Assembly (NCBI GenBank): GCA_039621445.1
Contig: CP154954.1
Location: 6,521,425-6,585,424 of the forward strand
Source: Euglena gracilis
Taxonomy: Eukaryota; Euglenida; Euglenophyceae; Euglenales
Direction of reading: 5' to 3'
DNA: 64,000 nucleotides
Shown one piece after another: positions 23,100 to 33,827 of this stretch. The translations under genes and the position numbers were made by a program. Below the pieces are notes generated by a model. That model saw only the letters and a program-made list of their open reading frames with translations, did not search any database and was not told the DNA's origin. Numbering within the stretch: position 1 is the first letter of the stretch; each line of letters starts with the position of its first letter.

Positions 23100-23400
23100 G
23101 GGTTAGGGTCAGGCTGTTTTTTACCAACCCCGGGGGGGGGAGGGGGGGTCCGGAGTGCCTGTGAGTGCCTGCCCAGGCAGGCACTACCCCCCCCCCCGGG
23201 GGGGGGGTCGGATTTCGGCCTGTGCCCAGGCACATTCCTTTTGAAAATAGGCCTTCGGCGCCGGGGTTGTGCTAGGGCACTTTTGGCCGTGTGCCCTACC
23301 CCCCCCCCGGGGGGGGTCGGATTTGGAGTGCCTTGGGGTGCCTGCCCAGGCAGCCCCCTCCCCCGGGGTGGGGTCGGCACCCGATTAAAATACAGCCTGG
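23100..23400. repeat. GGTGCCTGCCC-GGCAGGC blocks with C/G runs
   Basis: Repeats of GTGCCTGCCCAGGCAG(GC) each followed by a C-run, G-run and GGTCGGATTT. A related set lies at 26800-27060. Confidence 0.6.
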
Positions 23401-24269
23401 TTAGGGTCAAGTTTCCATTCCTAACTGTCCCATCCCATCCCCTCAACGTCGTTAAATTGGTGTCTGCAGGGGACCCAGCGAACCCAAAGAGGCGCCCAAC
23501 TAGGGTTAAAAACATACCCCCCCAGGACCTCCCCCCCAGGACCCCCCCAGGACCGCCCCAGGACAGGGTCCTGGGGAGGAAACTGCCCATAAGTGCATTT
23601 CCGGGTGATTTGGGCCCGCCACAGACCATTTTTATGCCCACCGACTAGCCACCGACCAGGGGGGGGGGAGCTTAAAAGTTCAAAGGGGGGGGGGGTATTG
23701 CGGGAAAATGGTGGTCGGCCCGACCACCACAGGTCGGTCGACCACCACCACCACGACGGCGACCACCGGAAATCCGCACGGAGCCCTCAAAGTGGCCACC
23801 CTCCAGGCACCATGGGACCCCAAAATGGCCACTCTGGGGGAGGGGACACTTTGGGGGGGGGGGGGGTAATTTTTTGGGCTTTGGCGCCAAACGAAAATGG
23901 CCACTTTGAGGAGGGTAAAACAAATTTGACAAAAAAATTGGCCACTCTGAGGGGGGGACACTTTGAGGGGGGGGTGAGGGTAATGCCACCCCCCCCCCCC
24001 GCTGCCACCCCCCCGTACCCCCCCCCCGCCCATTGTGTGAATCGTGCAAGATCCTAAAAGCAGAAAAAGGAACTTTTGATATAAAATTTCATGGCTTTCT
24101 CTGGGGGAAATTTTTCCTTCACAGGGGGGGGGGGCTTAAAAATCTTCTGAGAGGGGGGTCGGATTTTTGGTGGTCGCTAGCGACCGGTCCAGGCATTTGC
24201 TTAAAGACCCTGGGGGGGGGGGTACTGGCTAGCCAATCGGCTATACACTGGAAAAAATGGACTACCTAG

Positions 24270-24560
24270 GACCCCCCTCCCCCGGGGGGGGGGTCCGGGG
24301 GGTCCCCCGAACTGGAAAAAAAATTTTCCTTCAGCGCTGCGCGCCAGAGGAAAAATGAGGTTTTTAATAGGTTTTTGGCTGATTTTGTTCCAAAAATTCC
24401 CAAAAATGGCCAAAAACGGGCATTTTTGGCCATTTTTGGGGGTCTCAAAAATTTTTCCACTAGCTAGCCCTGCTAGCAGACCCCCCCCCCCCCGGGCGGG
24501 TCTGCTAGAAATCCCACTAGCCAAATTTGGACTAGCTGCAGTCCAGCCCCCCTGTGTGCA
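24270..24560 (-). repeat. Dispersed repeat R2, copy 2
   Basis: Matches 14980-15250, with the longest shared words GGCTGATTTTGTTCCAAAAA and TTTTTCCACTAGCTAGCCC. Confidence 0.6.
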
Positions 24561-24690
24561 CTGTGGCTGTTTTTTTGTGGTGCCCTTTATCCCTTCTTCT
24601 GGCCTGGCACTGTTGTTCGCCTCTAGCTCTTTTTGTCTGTGTACGTGGAGGTGGCCGGAGCCTGGCGGGACCAGCCCCCCCCCCCCGGGG
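24550..24690. repeat. Dispersed repeat R3, copy 2
   Basis: Matches 18840-18985 in the same orientation and abuts R2 copy 2, inside the nested inverted-repeat element. Confidence 0.55.
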
Positions 24691-25859
24691 GGGTACTGCA
24701 ATCAGAAAGCAAATGCCTGGACCGGTCGCTCCGACCACCAACGATCGCTAGCGACCGGTCGCCAGAATTCGGTCGCTAGCGACCACCAAAAGTTCCATGG
24801 CCAATTTCCCGCTCGGAGCCGAAAACAGAATCCCTTTTAAACTTTCTTGGACGTTTTAGACTTGGGGCTGGCAGACTTCAACCAAAGCAACGTTCGGTGG
24901 TTGGGCCCTGCTTTGGAAATTGGGTCGAAGTCTTTGCGGTACAGCGACCCATCGCAAGAAAATGGTCACCAGTGATGGTGGTCGTCCCGACCACCATTCA
25001 TTGACCCCCAAGTATGAAAAAGTTTTAAGCCCCCAACATCATTGAAAAATGGCCCAAATGCCAGGGGGTGTGTTATTTGGGCGCAAAAACTCGAAATCGG
25101 CCCCAGAGGGGGGGTGTTATTGGGTGGTGTTATTTGGGGGGGGGGGGTGGCAGGAATCAGGTACTGCGTCCTGATTCCTGCGCTTTATACACAGGACTCA
25201 GGATGGAGTCCCGGGGGGGGGGGGGGGGTTTGCTGGCAGGGCCAGCTAGTGGAAAAATTTAGTACCCACTTGCCTAAAATTCCCATTTTTCAACAAAATC
25301 AGCCAAAAAAACATTACCCCCAATTTGCACCCCCCAATGTCTAATTGGCTAATTGGCCTCCAGGACAAGACGGGCCAATTTCAGCAAGGCTGCAAAAGGG
25401 CTCAGAAAACCTCCAAAAACGTCCGTTTCGAAAGTTTTAAAATTTGCCGAATAAGAAAAGTCATGACAAATTCCACTATGCGCAAAAAATTGATTAATTT
25501 TGCACAGCTAAAAAATTAGAGGGTGGGTGTCCTCGAGCGCCCCCCCCCCTAGTTGTCCCCCCCCCCCCGATGTCTCACCCTCCCTCCACCTTTCAGGCAC
25601 AAAATGGCCACCCTGGGGGAGCGAACACTTTGGGTGCCTTTGGCGTCAAAGGCAAATGACCACTTTGAGGGGGCAAATTTGGCAAAAAAAATTGGTCACT
25701 TTGGGGGGGGAACACTTTCAGGGGAGGGGTGAGGGTTCTTTCATGGTCCATTTCCACCGGGTATGATTCGATCTGCACCAACTGTGTTGCTCTGAAGAGC
25801 TGTGGGGTTGCAGTGGTTTGTTCAGAGATCGCACATCCCGAGACTTGTTGGATTTAGGG

Positions 25860-26620
25860 AGCTTTTGCAAAACGTTCCAAAAATTTTGACCGCCAAGTTT
25901 GAAAGACTCTGCAACGGAATCTCAAAAATTTACCCACCAGTCTCTGAGATTTTGGAAAAAGGTCCCATGTGTTTTGGCAAAAGAGCTCAAAATTATGGCA
26001 AAAATGGTCAACAATTTTGGCAGGAGGTCCCAAAATTGAGTGTTAGGTGTAATCAACGGATTTTACAAGCGGGACCGGAGTTCGCATGTTTGACTGTGTG
26101 AAAACGGTGAGCGCCAATGGTGCCCCCCATCATTGCACCGTGAACACGTGCTTGGACCCTGGTTCCATCTTAAACCGTTTAGCAAAGCCACGGGTTAAAA
26201 CTCCCCGGAACCTCCAAATTTGTGTTCCAAGCAATTCCTAATTTCCCCATCCGAACCTCGATATCGTCAATTACCCCCAAAAAAACACCTTCTTGGTTCA
26301 TTTTGCTGTCAGAACCACATTGGTCCCAAAAAAATTCCGAAAATGACGCATTTTCAGAAAGTGTTCATGGGTGCATTTTTTTGGTGCAATTGACGAAATT
26401 CTAAGAATGAGAGAGCAAGGTCCCAAGAGCGAGAGAGCTTTGAAAAAGCTCCAAAATTTTGACTGCCAAGCATCGAAGCTTTGCAAGGGAATCCCAAAAT
26501 TTTGCCCACCAGTCCCAAAATTTTTTGGGAGGATGTCCCACAAGGTTTTGCCCAAAGTTATGGAAGAAATGCCAACCATTTTGGCAGGAGGTTCCAAAAT
26601 TGTGAGGTCAAGTGTAACTG
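25860..26620 (+). repeat. Diverged direct repeat pair (about 200 bp)
   Basis: 25860-26060 and 26425-26620 share, in order, CCAAAA(A)TTTTGAC, GCCAAG, GCAA(C/G)GGAATC, CCCACCAGTC, CAAC(A/C)ATTTTGGCAGGAGGT and CCAAAATTG. The copies are clearly diverged, so the duplication is old. No coding content. Confidence 0.6.
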
Positions 26621-26799
26621 ATTAAGCCCCCCATTCACACCGACGGGTCAGTATGACATTTTCACATTTCTTGAAATCTCGGCGCGAGGGGGTCTGTAAA
26701 TGGGGGGTCGTGAAACAAGGTGCTCGACTGGGGTGGCGGGCTGGGGATGAGGCGACCTTCATTCTTCCCAAATTGTCGTCCACCCCAGGCTTTTTTTTA

Positions 26800-27060
26800 C
26801 CGACCGGGGGGGTGCTATGGGGTGCCTGCCCCTGGCAGGCACACCCCCCCCCCCCCGGGGGGTTTGGGGAACCCAGAAAAATTTCATTGAAAATGGCCTT
26901 TTCCGGGCCCCCGGCGCCGGGGTCGGAGGGGGGTGCCTGCTATGGGCAGGCATCCCCAAAAACCCGACCCCCCCCCCCGGGGGGGTCAGTTGGTGTGCAA
27001 AAGGGTGCCTGCCCCTAGCACCCCCCCCGGGGGGGGGGGGGGGGGGGGGGTCGGCACCTC
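26800..27060. repeat. GGTGCCTGCCC-GGCAGGC blocks, second set
   Basis: Same units as 23100-23400, with long C and G runs on either side. Confidence 0.55.
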
Positions 27061-28380
27061 ACTAAAAAAAAAAAGCCTGGTGCACCCCCAATAAACAATC
27101 CATCTATTCACATTTCGCCAAAAATAGACACTGGGGTGAGCCTGAATGCTTTTTTATGTTGACTGAAACCTCGCTTTATTTCGCTTTGCCTTGCACAACA
27201 ACCCCTTTCCATCTATGCCAACCCCTTTCTTTGCACTGGATGCAACAAAGGGGTCGGCATAAATGTATTTTTTATTTTTCCCTCCAGGGGTCGGAATGGA
27301 AGGTGAATCGGTATAAATGGACTTCTTCTGATTTTTCCAGGGGGGGGGTGTAAATTGGGGGGTCGGTAGAAACAGGGGGTTGGTCTAAAAGGGAGGGGGT
27401 TATAACTGACCTCCAAGAAAATGGAAAATTTTCACACAATTTTCACGCATTCCCAAGGGTCGACCATGGAATTTTTGGTGGTCACTAGCGACTGGCCGCA
27501 ACCATTGGTGGTCGCCAGTGACTGGTCATTCCAACCACCAAAATTTGACCACCAACCATGTGTTCCCATGTAGTTTGAGCTAAGTTAAAAGAATCGAGGG
27601 GGGGGGGGCTTAACTTTCACAAAGGGTGGGGTGGAATTAAAATACAGTGGAGGTCGGAGGTTGACCCAAGCTCCAGAGGTCGATGAGCCAGGGCCAATGG
27701 TCGGCCTGACCATGGTTGGCCCAACCTCCAAAACCGTCAGGCCCCCCCAAAAAGGATTTACGCCCCCCTCCAACAAATTCTTTTAAATATCATGTAAATC
27801 ACCTGAAACTCACCAAAATCCCTATAAATTGCCCCATTCAGGGGTCAATATGCAAAATTTTAGGGAAGAAAACACCTTTTGCCATAATCTTGGGCACTTT
27901 TGGCAAAAATTTTGGAACCTTTTTGAAAAAATCTTGAACTGTTTTGTCAGAGGTTTGGAACTCCATGGTCTGGCAGCTTTGGAACTTTTTTGCAAGTTTT
28001 TTTTTGGGGACTTGCCGATTTTTTTGTTTCCCTTTGTTGCGATGTGCTTTTTTTGGAATGTCTGTCCAACAAACGTCGGCACAGCTAGCAGCTCGTTTAA
28101 AATGAAGCCAAAGCAAAAATATTTTTTTAAAGATTCTTTGTTTTTTAAAAAAAACCAAAGAACCACCACAGAGGGTTGTGGGCAACTTTTTTTTTCATTT
28201 CAAATACAAGCCTTTTTACCATCTGTGGACCAGTTCAAGGCAAAATTTGGATGGTTTCAACAAGAGAATTGAAAATAAGGTGATCAAAAATTGGTTGTTT
28301 TTTTGCGAAATTGACAATGTCCCAAAACGGAACAAAAAAGCATTCAGAAAAAGGACACAAAAGGTTGGTCAATTTCCATG
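27060..28380. other. No gene recognised
   Basis: Contains GGTCGCTAG/GGTCGCCAG-type inverted words (27.47-27.75), A/T homopolymers, and GCTCGTTTAAAATGAAGCC at 28.09 kb, which resembles the end region of the composite transposon at 58-59.6 kb. Confidence 0.45.
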
Positions 28381-28390
28381 ACATCGGAAT

Positions 28391-28552
28391 CCGTTTATGT
28401 CGGTCGATTTCCATTCAGGCGCCCGTTTATGTCGGTCGATTTCCATTCAGGCGCCCGTTTATGTCGGTCGATTTCCATTCAGGCGCCCGTTTATGTCAGT
28501 CAATTTCCATTCAGGCGCCCGTTTATGTCTAACGGTTTCCATTCAGGCGCCT
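28391..28552 (+). repeat. Direct array, five 32-bp units (family element E)
   Basis: Units begin at 28391, 28423, 28455, 28487 and 28519: CCGTTTATGTCGGTCG then ATTTCCATTCAGGCGC. On the minus strand the unit reads GGCGCCTGAATGGAAATCG, the same core as array A (CGCCTGTCTTGGAAATCG) at 38.0 and 40.8 kb. Confidence 0.9.
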
Positions 28553-28612
28553 ATTAATGGGCCAAAACCCACTTTTTTGGCCATATTTCCGTCCAGGTGG
28601 TTCGGTCGAATG

Positions 28613-28653
28613 AATTTCAAGACAGGCGTCTGGCCCAGACAAAATAGGTTTTA
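28613..28653 (-). repeat. Terminal repeat of element E
   Basis: AATTTCAAGACAGGCGTC followed by TGGCCCAGACAAAATAGG and TTTTA is the same sequence that closes element A at 40961-41000 and, inverted, opens it at 37881. It lies between the array and a hairpin, in the mirror order of the 5' side of element A. No recombinase gene is found on the inner side, so this is a solo or eroded end. Confidence 0.8.
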
Positions 28654-28654
28654 G

Positions 28655-28754
28655 AAAAATCGACCGACACAGATTCAGCAGGGGCGCCGGGCGGCTCGCT
28701 TCGCTCGCTCGCGCCCAGCGCCCCTGCTGAATCTGTTAGTGTCGGTCGATTTTT
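28655..28754. repeat. Hairpin of element E (about 40-bp arms)
   Basis: AAAAATCGACCGACAC, AGATTCAGCAGGGGCGC, a palindromic GCTCGCTTCGCTCGC loop, then GCGCCCCTGCTGAATCT and GTGTCGGTCGATTTTT. The outer arm repeats the GTCGGTCGATTT of its own array; the inner arm (TTCAGCAGGGGCGC) is the same as in hairpin A. Confidence 0.9.
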
Positions 28755-29059
28755 GTATAGACACTGCGCATTTTTTGGTCACTCCACGTGGGGTAAGAAA
28801 TGGAAAACCAAATAAGAAATTAATAAAATAAGCTACACTCACAAAAACAAGTCAACTGGCATTCAGCAACATCATTAACACAACAACCTAAATTTTTGGA
28901 AAATATGAATTTCAGACTGGGTTAAAAAAAAACAAACACCTCACCGCTTTGGAACCTGAGCAGTTGGGCTCTGGAACTTGGAGCATTAAATTGTCCATGA
29001 AACAGGCTCCAAAAATATCAGTATCAAATTGCCATCTCGACACCCAGAGAAATTTATTC

Positions 29060-29600
29060 TACGGTCTTTGGTGCCAGCTCCATGGGAAAAAAAAGCCCCA
29101 TGAGCAGGGTATCCAATGAGAGGGGGGGGGGGAGGGGGGTGGTCTTGCTGGGTTCGAAGCGCTGGAAATTTTTTGAGGGGATTCAAAAAATGCCCAAAAT
29201 TGTGTTTTCAAGTGGTTTTTCCTCCAAATTGACAAAAATAGACGATAAAAACACATGTCTGCCGGCGAAAAGCGCTGGGGAAGAAAAAACTCTTGTTCCA
29301 AGGGGGTCCCGGACCCCCCCCCCCTCAGCCGTGAGGAGGGGTCGGGCAGTCTGGACCCCCTGGGGGGCCCTTGGGAGGGGGGGGGGGTGGAGCCCCTTGG
29401 AAGGGGGGGGGGGGTTGGACCCTCCCTCCCCTCCCCCCTGTGCAAAATCAACGCTCAATACCCTGCCCAAGCACCCACTTTAGACACACGTATGAAAAGG
29501 GGGGAAAGGGGGAAAGGCATCAATACAGTGCTTTGGGCATTTTGAGACATTTACACAATTCTATTGGTACTTGGTTTGTATGGAATATCCAGAAACAGAA
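29060..29600. other. C/G-run stretch, no gene
   Basis: Pro/Gly-rich frames on both strands arise from C/G runs. No domain is visible. Confidence 0.45.
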
Positions 29601-29621
29601 TTAAATGACAAAAGAACGCAC

Positions 29622-29735
29622 CTATGCCTCTGAGCTCTCCGGCGTTGTTTTTGGCTGGTTACACCGGTTACACTTCTTGCGGCTGGCGTAGTTGTGGTTG
29701 CCACAACACCAGTGCTTGGGGGGATTTTCTGACCC
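29622..29735 (-). CDS. Last exon: second half of finger F4 and C-terminus
   Basis: Encodes CCGNHNYASRKKCNRC, then NQPKTTPESSEA and a stop. It begins after ccccccaag, 15 bp inside the edge of the TIR element. Confidence 0.75.
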   Translation of the reverse strand, partial: GSENPPKHWCCGNHNYASRKKCNRCNQPKTTPESSEA

Positions 29736-32602
29736 GTGGGAGTGGCAAACGGTAGACTGGGGGGGGGGGGGCCTGGGTGGTCGCCCGACTAGTCGGCCGA
29801 CCACCCAATTGGTCGGCCGACTAGGCCTGGTCGGCAGCTAGTCGGCGAGACAGGGGGGGGGGGGTCCTGGGTGGTCGGCCGACTAGTCGGCCGACCACCC
29901 ACTCTAATGTAGTTACGGGCCAGTCTCGCCGACTTTTAAGCCCCCCCCTGAGAAAAAATTTTTGTCCAGATCAACCCAAAACCAGTCAAAACCCACCCAA
30001 ATGGCTCCAGAACCCCCCAGTCGGGGGTGAATACCACCTCCCCCCCCCCTAATTGACTAATCGCCCCGGGGAAAATTTTTTCGACCCCCCCCCCCTAATT
30101 GACTACCCGGGGGGATTCTGTGCTGAAGCACCCCCTAATTGACGGTACCCCCCCCCTAATTGACCAACCCCCCCTAATTGAACCCCCCCCCCCTAATTGA
30201 CCAAAAGGGGGGTCCCGTGGAGAGGTCCCATGGTCAATTAGGGGGGGGAGGTGGTATGCAAAAAAACTGGGGGCAAAATGTCCATTTTGGGCCACTTTTG
30301 GTGAAAGAACACTTCTCCTCGTTGGATTTTCAATATATAAGTCAAAATTTGCACAAAAAGGACTTAGCCCTCCAAGCATATTGCCAACATAGAAGGGATT
30401 TTGTTATTTGAGGGGGGGGGTTGGGGGGGGGGGGCGGAGCCCCCCCCCCCTATGCCAAAGTGAGCCACAAAAACGACTTAGCCCCGGAGTATGTTGCCAA
30501 CATAGAAGGGATTTTGTTATTTGAGGGGGGGGGGTGCGGGGGGGCAGAGCCCCACCGCATATGCCAAAGTGAGCCACAAAAACAACTCAGCCCCGAGTAT
30601 GTTGCCAACATAGAAGGGATTTTGTTATCTGGGCTCGGGTGGGGGTGGAAGGGGGAGTTTTCAGCCTGTCCTGATGCAGAATGCTTGCATTTCTAAAGGA
30701 TTTTCATGTAATCCCTGTTTCATCATTGGTTTTTTACCCCTCCGGACCCCACCAAGGGCCCACCGACCCCCCACCGACCAAAGATTTCCATCTGAGGGTG
30801 TTCCTGTTGGTGTAAGGCACTTATTTGGATCCATCCGGACCATTTCCGGGTGGTTTGGGCCCGCCACACACCATTTTTATGACCACTGACTAGTCACCGA
30901 CTAGTTTGCATACAATTTTCTTCATAAAAAGTCGGCGAGACTGGCCCGTAACTACATTAGAGTTGGTGGTCGGCCGACTAGTCCGCCGACCACCCAGGAC
31001 CCCCCCCCCCTGTCTCGCCGACTAGCTGCCGACCAGGCCTAGTCGGCCGACCAATTGGGTGGTCGGCCGACTAGTCGGCCGACCACCCAGGACCCCCCCC
31101 CAGTCTACCGCCTAGGACCACCCGTGGGGGGGGGGGTGATCAAGGGATTTGTGCATAGCCGGGCCATCTGCAAACCCTTACAGGTTGTCTCTGCACCCCC
31201 CCCCGGGGCCAAAAAGGAGGGGTCACACTCAAAGCAACGGTGCGATCCCCACACTGTGGGCACATCCAGTCGCCTGCCCGAAAACTCGGGGCTGCCGGCT
31301 TGGCTTCTGTCCCTAAGCCGGGCACTGCCATCCCAAGAGATGACAGAGGAGCTGCAACCAGGCCTTTTGTTTCATCAAGCCAATGATGATCCTGCTTCAC
31401 CCACAATTCATCAAAACCAGCAGGGTGGGGTGGGGTCAGGGGAGAGGGTAGGTTGGGGAAATTTCTATTGTGAATGCTAAAAAAAATGCAAAGCAAAAGA
31501 GAACAGTGTGAACCAACCAGAGAAACTCCAGACACATTTTTGAAATTTCGAGAACATTTCTTTTAGTATTTCTTTTGCCAACACTGGGGTGGAAGCAAAA
31601 AACAAAATTGTTCTGCCACAGGAAGCGTCATTCAACCAGTGCAGGCAACTGCAGGTCAGATGTACACAGTCCAGGGGAGTTCAGCCCCTCAAGGTGCCAT
31701 CATAAAAAAAATGCCTGTCTGCCACTTCCGGTTTGGCTGCTTGGCACCGATTGCACACTGTCCTGCTGGCATAGTTGTGGTTCTGGCACGTCATGCACAG
31801 CCAGTCACCGGGACGGGAGCCTTGGAGCATTGGGAGCTGAACACCCAATCCCCTACACGAAAGCAGTGCAGAAAAGGGAATTTAAAGGGAATCCCACACC
31901 ACATCACTGCAGCCTGCTGTAGGTATAATGCTGCACTCGCTGGGGGTGTCTTGCAGCGGTTGCACACGAGTCGGGACCATAAGCCACTGCTTGCCCAGGA
32001 GCTTCAATCTAACAAAGTTCAGAAACAAAATATCCCAACAACTTGCAGGAAGAATTTTTTTCACGTACCACGGGCTTTGGGCGGCATTCCACATCTCTCT
32101 GGGGGTGGAGCGGGGAACTGGAGGGGGGGGGTCAGGGGGAGAAATGGCTTTCTTTGGGGGGGGGGACCAAAAAACTGTGAAATAGGTCATTTGGGGCATT
32201 TTTCCTTGAATTGCCAAGGTCCCATTGTGGGTCACGGTGGGGTCACGGGGGGGACTGCACCCCTCTGACTGACCCTGTAAATCGCAAAAAAAATTTCACA
32301 GCCTGCAAAAAAAAATCTGGAGAAAGATTCACTGATGAAAAAAAAAAAATTTCTAAGCAATGGGGTGGCCGTGAGGCGTAGTTCAGGTTGCAGCAAGCTG
32401 GGTTGGGGCAATACCAGTCCCCAGGACTGGGCCGAGCGGTGCCGTTGCCCCGCACAGGCTGTGCAGTTGTGTCCCCTTCCACCTGCCGCGGGCCGTGACA
32501 CCGATTGCACACAATCCTCGATGCATAGTTGTGGTTTGCACATTGTGGACATTTCCAGTCCCCGGGCCGTCCTTCTGCGGGAGGGCTGGAGACTTGCATC
32601 CC
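29622..32602 (-). CDS. Protein with four RanBP2-type zinc fingers, split gene
   Basis: RanBP2-type fingers bind single-stranded RNA (ZRANB2 type) or ubiquitin. Finger pieces occur in order on the minus strand: F1 GDWKCPQCANHNYASRIVCN followed by RCH at about 32.57-32.50 kb; F2 first half GDWYCPNPACCNLNYASR at 32.42 kb with a candidate second half LVCNRCKTPP at 31.97; F3 GDWLCMTCQNHNYASRTVCN then RC at 31.81; F4 first half GDWMCPQCG at 31.28 with second half NHNYASRKKCNRC at 29.71, then NQPKTTPESSEA and a stop at 29,622. All four follow W-x-C-x2-4-C-x3-N-x5-6-C-x2-C. The NYASR-VCNRC form is that of RNA-binding fingers. The last intron is almost wholly a 1.36-kb TIR element. The start and the upstream exons are not found, and some splice sites are not canonical, so a decaying gene is possible. 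Confidence 0.75.
29751..31109. mobile_element. TIR element G1 with GTCGGCCGACTAGTCGGCCGA repeats
   Basis: Both ends are GGTAGACTGG plus G-run, then about 180 bp of inverted match including GGTGGTCGGCCGACTAG, TCGGCCGACCACCC and TGTAGTTACGGGCCAGTCTC. The interior carries CCCCTAATTGAC repeats (30.03-30.24) and a threefold tandem TATGTTGCCAAC unit (30.34-30.64). Non-autonomous: no gene inside. An inverted relative lies at 62369-63458 and has the same flanks. Confidence 0.8.
31235..31300 (-). CDS. Exon: first half of finger F4
   Basis: FRAGDWMCPQCG reads up to a GTGTGGGG that can serve as a 5' splice site. The Trp and the first Cys pair of the finger are here; the Asn and second Cys pair are 1.5 kb away across element G1. 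Confidence 0.65.
31725..31820 (-). CDS. Exon: complete finger F3
   Basis: Between gctccaag|GCTCCC and CCGGAA|gtggca. Encodes SRPGDWLCMTCQNHNYASRT then VCNRCQAAKPE, with all four Cys and the Asn in place. Confidence 0.8.
31930..31990 (-). CDS. Exon: probable second half of finger F2
   Basis: LWSRLVCNRCKTPPASAA contains the second Cys pair and follows, on the minus strand, the exon that ends in NLNYASR. The exact 3' site is unclear. Confidence 0.5.
32370..32602 (-). CDS. Exon: finger F1 and first half of F2
   Basis: Starts after a good polypyrimidine tract, tttccccccag|GGATGCAAG. Encodes PAEGRPGDWKCPQCANHNYA SRIVCNRC, a linker with TTAQPVRGNGTA, and then PGDWYCPNPACCNLNYASR. The second finger has an extra residue between its first two Cys. 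Confidence 0.75.
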
Positions 32603-32750
32603 TGGGGGGAAAAAACAAAAGGAGATGAGACACAGGTTCACCAAATGAATCCCCCTTGAGTGGCGTGGGCACTTTTCCCAGCACAAACCCGCACCCTTTT
32701 TTTGTTAAAAACGTGTTCAGCCCGCCAAATGCCTGCCCTGAAATTCGTGG

Positions 32751-32850
32751 CATGAACACGTTTTCAATGAGGGCATTTGTGGCAATGACACGTTTTCCAT
32801 TAAGGCATCTGTGTTCAGGCACGTTTTCCATTAGGGCATCTGTGGCAACC
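32751..32850. repeat. Array B, left: about three 31-bp units
   Basis: Units of the type GGCAT(T/C)TGTGGCAATGAC, ACGTTTTCCATTAA. Same strand orientation as the right-hand array. Confidence 0.8.
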
Positions 32851-33001
32851 CCGAGCAAGAAGCAAAAAATCGCTGTCATGAAAAATCGCCGTGCGGTTGA
32901 GAGGCCGTGTGGTCCTCAACGGGTGAGGCGGGTCAGGGGCACTCTACAACACGACAGAAGGCTAGATTGCCTTGGAGCACAACGACAGGGAGTGGCGGAC
33001 A

Positions 33002-33200
33002 TCACGGCACACGACACGCTTCACACAAAAAAGAGCCATACTTTGGTGGCCGCCGCAAATCTTGGCAATGAAAATGATATGCCAAACCGCAGGCGTCACA
33101 GACAACTTTGTTCAGCTCCACACAATTTGGATTTTTGGGAATGGCAACAGCACAAAAACCACATTTCTCCTGTTTTATAGGCAGTCGGGAACGATTCCCT
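33002..33200 (-). CDS. PHD finger, C-terminus of element B protein
   Basis: Encodes KCGFCAVAIP, then VVCDACGLAYHFHCQDL, RRPPKYGSFLCEAC and a stop three codons later. The spacing C-x2-C ... C-x2-C-x4-H-x2-C ... C-x2-C is the C4HC3 PHD pattern, which in nuclear proteins reads histone tails. A closely similar ending, LSYHWKCANLVRPPKHGSWV CESC, occurs in element C at 36.95-37.03 kb. PHD modules are attached to several eukaryotic transposase types. It is linked to the upstream domain only across a frame change, where an inverted GCAGTCGGGAAC / GTTCCCGACTGC pair or a small GT-AG intron may sit. Confidence 0.75.
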
Positions 33201-33229
33201 GAAATGAACAAAGTTCCCGACTGCTGCTC

Positions 33230-33579
33230 ACGTTGAGCCACACATTGTTCGATTGACGCTCGCCTCATCGAACAACAGGCTGGGGTCCAGCTCCCATCCC
33301 GTCCAGGCAACAAAGAAAGCATCCAGCTCAGGATAAGAGGCTTGCCGATGTTGACACAGTTTGGCGAACTCCAAACGGTTGGCAACAGCAGCAAGCTCTG
33401 CACCTACGGAGCCGGACTTTTTCTTTGTGTTGCCCTGTGCCAGCAAGGTGCCATGAAGGGGGTCAACCTTCGGCTTCTTGGCATCTTGCTGGTATACTGC
33501 AAGAGCAGCCAGGAACAGTTCCGTCCTAGGGGGAGGTGGCAAAAGACCATTCACAAAAGTTTGCCGTGCGTTTAGCCAT
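33230..33579 (-). pseudogene. Element B gene, N-terminal part (M-AKR, recombinase-like domain)
   Basis: Start ATG at 33579 gives MAKRTANFCEWSF; the frame changes in a Pro-coding C-rich stretch (33,529-33,540) and resumes as TELFLAALAVYQQDAKKPKV, DPLHGTLLAQGN, KKKSGS. Then comes LEFAKLCQHRQASYPELDAF FVAWTGWELDPSLLFDEA. That last segment is shared with element C and, more loosely, with element A, where it is followed by a tyrosine-recombinase active-site start; it resembles the helical core-binding domain of such enzymes. The catalytic domain is absent here, so the copy is deleted or encodes a DNA-binding protein lacking recombinase activity. Confidence 0.65.
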
Positions 33580-33639
33580 ACTGGGAGGGCTGCGGAAAAA
33601 AGAAAAAAAAGAAAGAGTGGGGTGCAAAAAAAAAAGGGG

Positions 33640-33827
33640 CCCGGGGGTGACATGTTTTCCATGAAAAGGGGGGCATCTTTGGGGCGTTTTCAACGAGGGC
33701 ATTTGTGGCAATGACATGTTTTCCATTAAGGAATCTGTGTTCGGGCACGTTTCCCATTAAGGCATTTGTGGCAATGACACGTTTTCCATTTAGGCATCTG
33801 TGTTCAGGCACGTTTTCCATTAGGGCG
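33640..33827. repeat. Array B, right: about six 31-bp units
   Basis: GGCATTTGTGGCAATGACA, GTTTTCCATTAAGG, ATCTGTGTTC(G/A)GGCACG, repeated at 31-32 bp steps. Confidence 0.85.

Larger units (their letters stand above)
21009..24811. mobile_element. 3.8-kb nested inverted-repeat element with GGTCGCTAGCGACC ends
   Basis: The left end reads GCGGGAAATTGGCCGTGG, AACTTTTGGTGGTCGC, GACCGGTCGCTAGCGACC. The right end (24.72-24.81 kb) is its inverse: GGTCGCTAGCGACC, ACCAAAAGTTCCATGG, CCAATTTCCCGC. An inner inverted pair lies at 24.17-24.20 (GGTCGCTAGCGACCGGTCC AGGCATTTGC) and 24.71-24.74. The interior holds other repeats: tandem GGCGCCTTCGGCGCCCTTGG units at 21.26-21.6, GTCGGCCGACTACCC units at 22.74-23.0, GGTGCCTGCCC/GGCAGGCAC blocks and C/G runs. 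No coding sequence is credible. Confidence 0.6.

Noticed and set aside
22982-23648. Overlapping 200-codon frames on both strands
   Set aside because: Low-complexity translation of C/G runs and GGTGCCTGCCC repeats.
28391-28552. CRISPR-like array of 32-bp repeats
   Set aside because: The units follow each other without spacers, the context is eukaryotic, and the array adjoins a transposon terminal repeat and hairpin.
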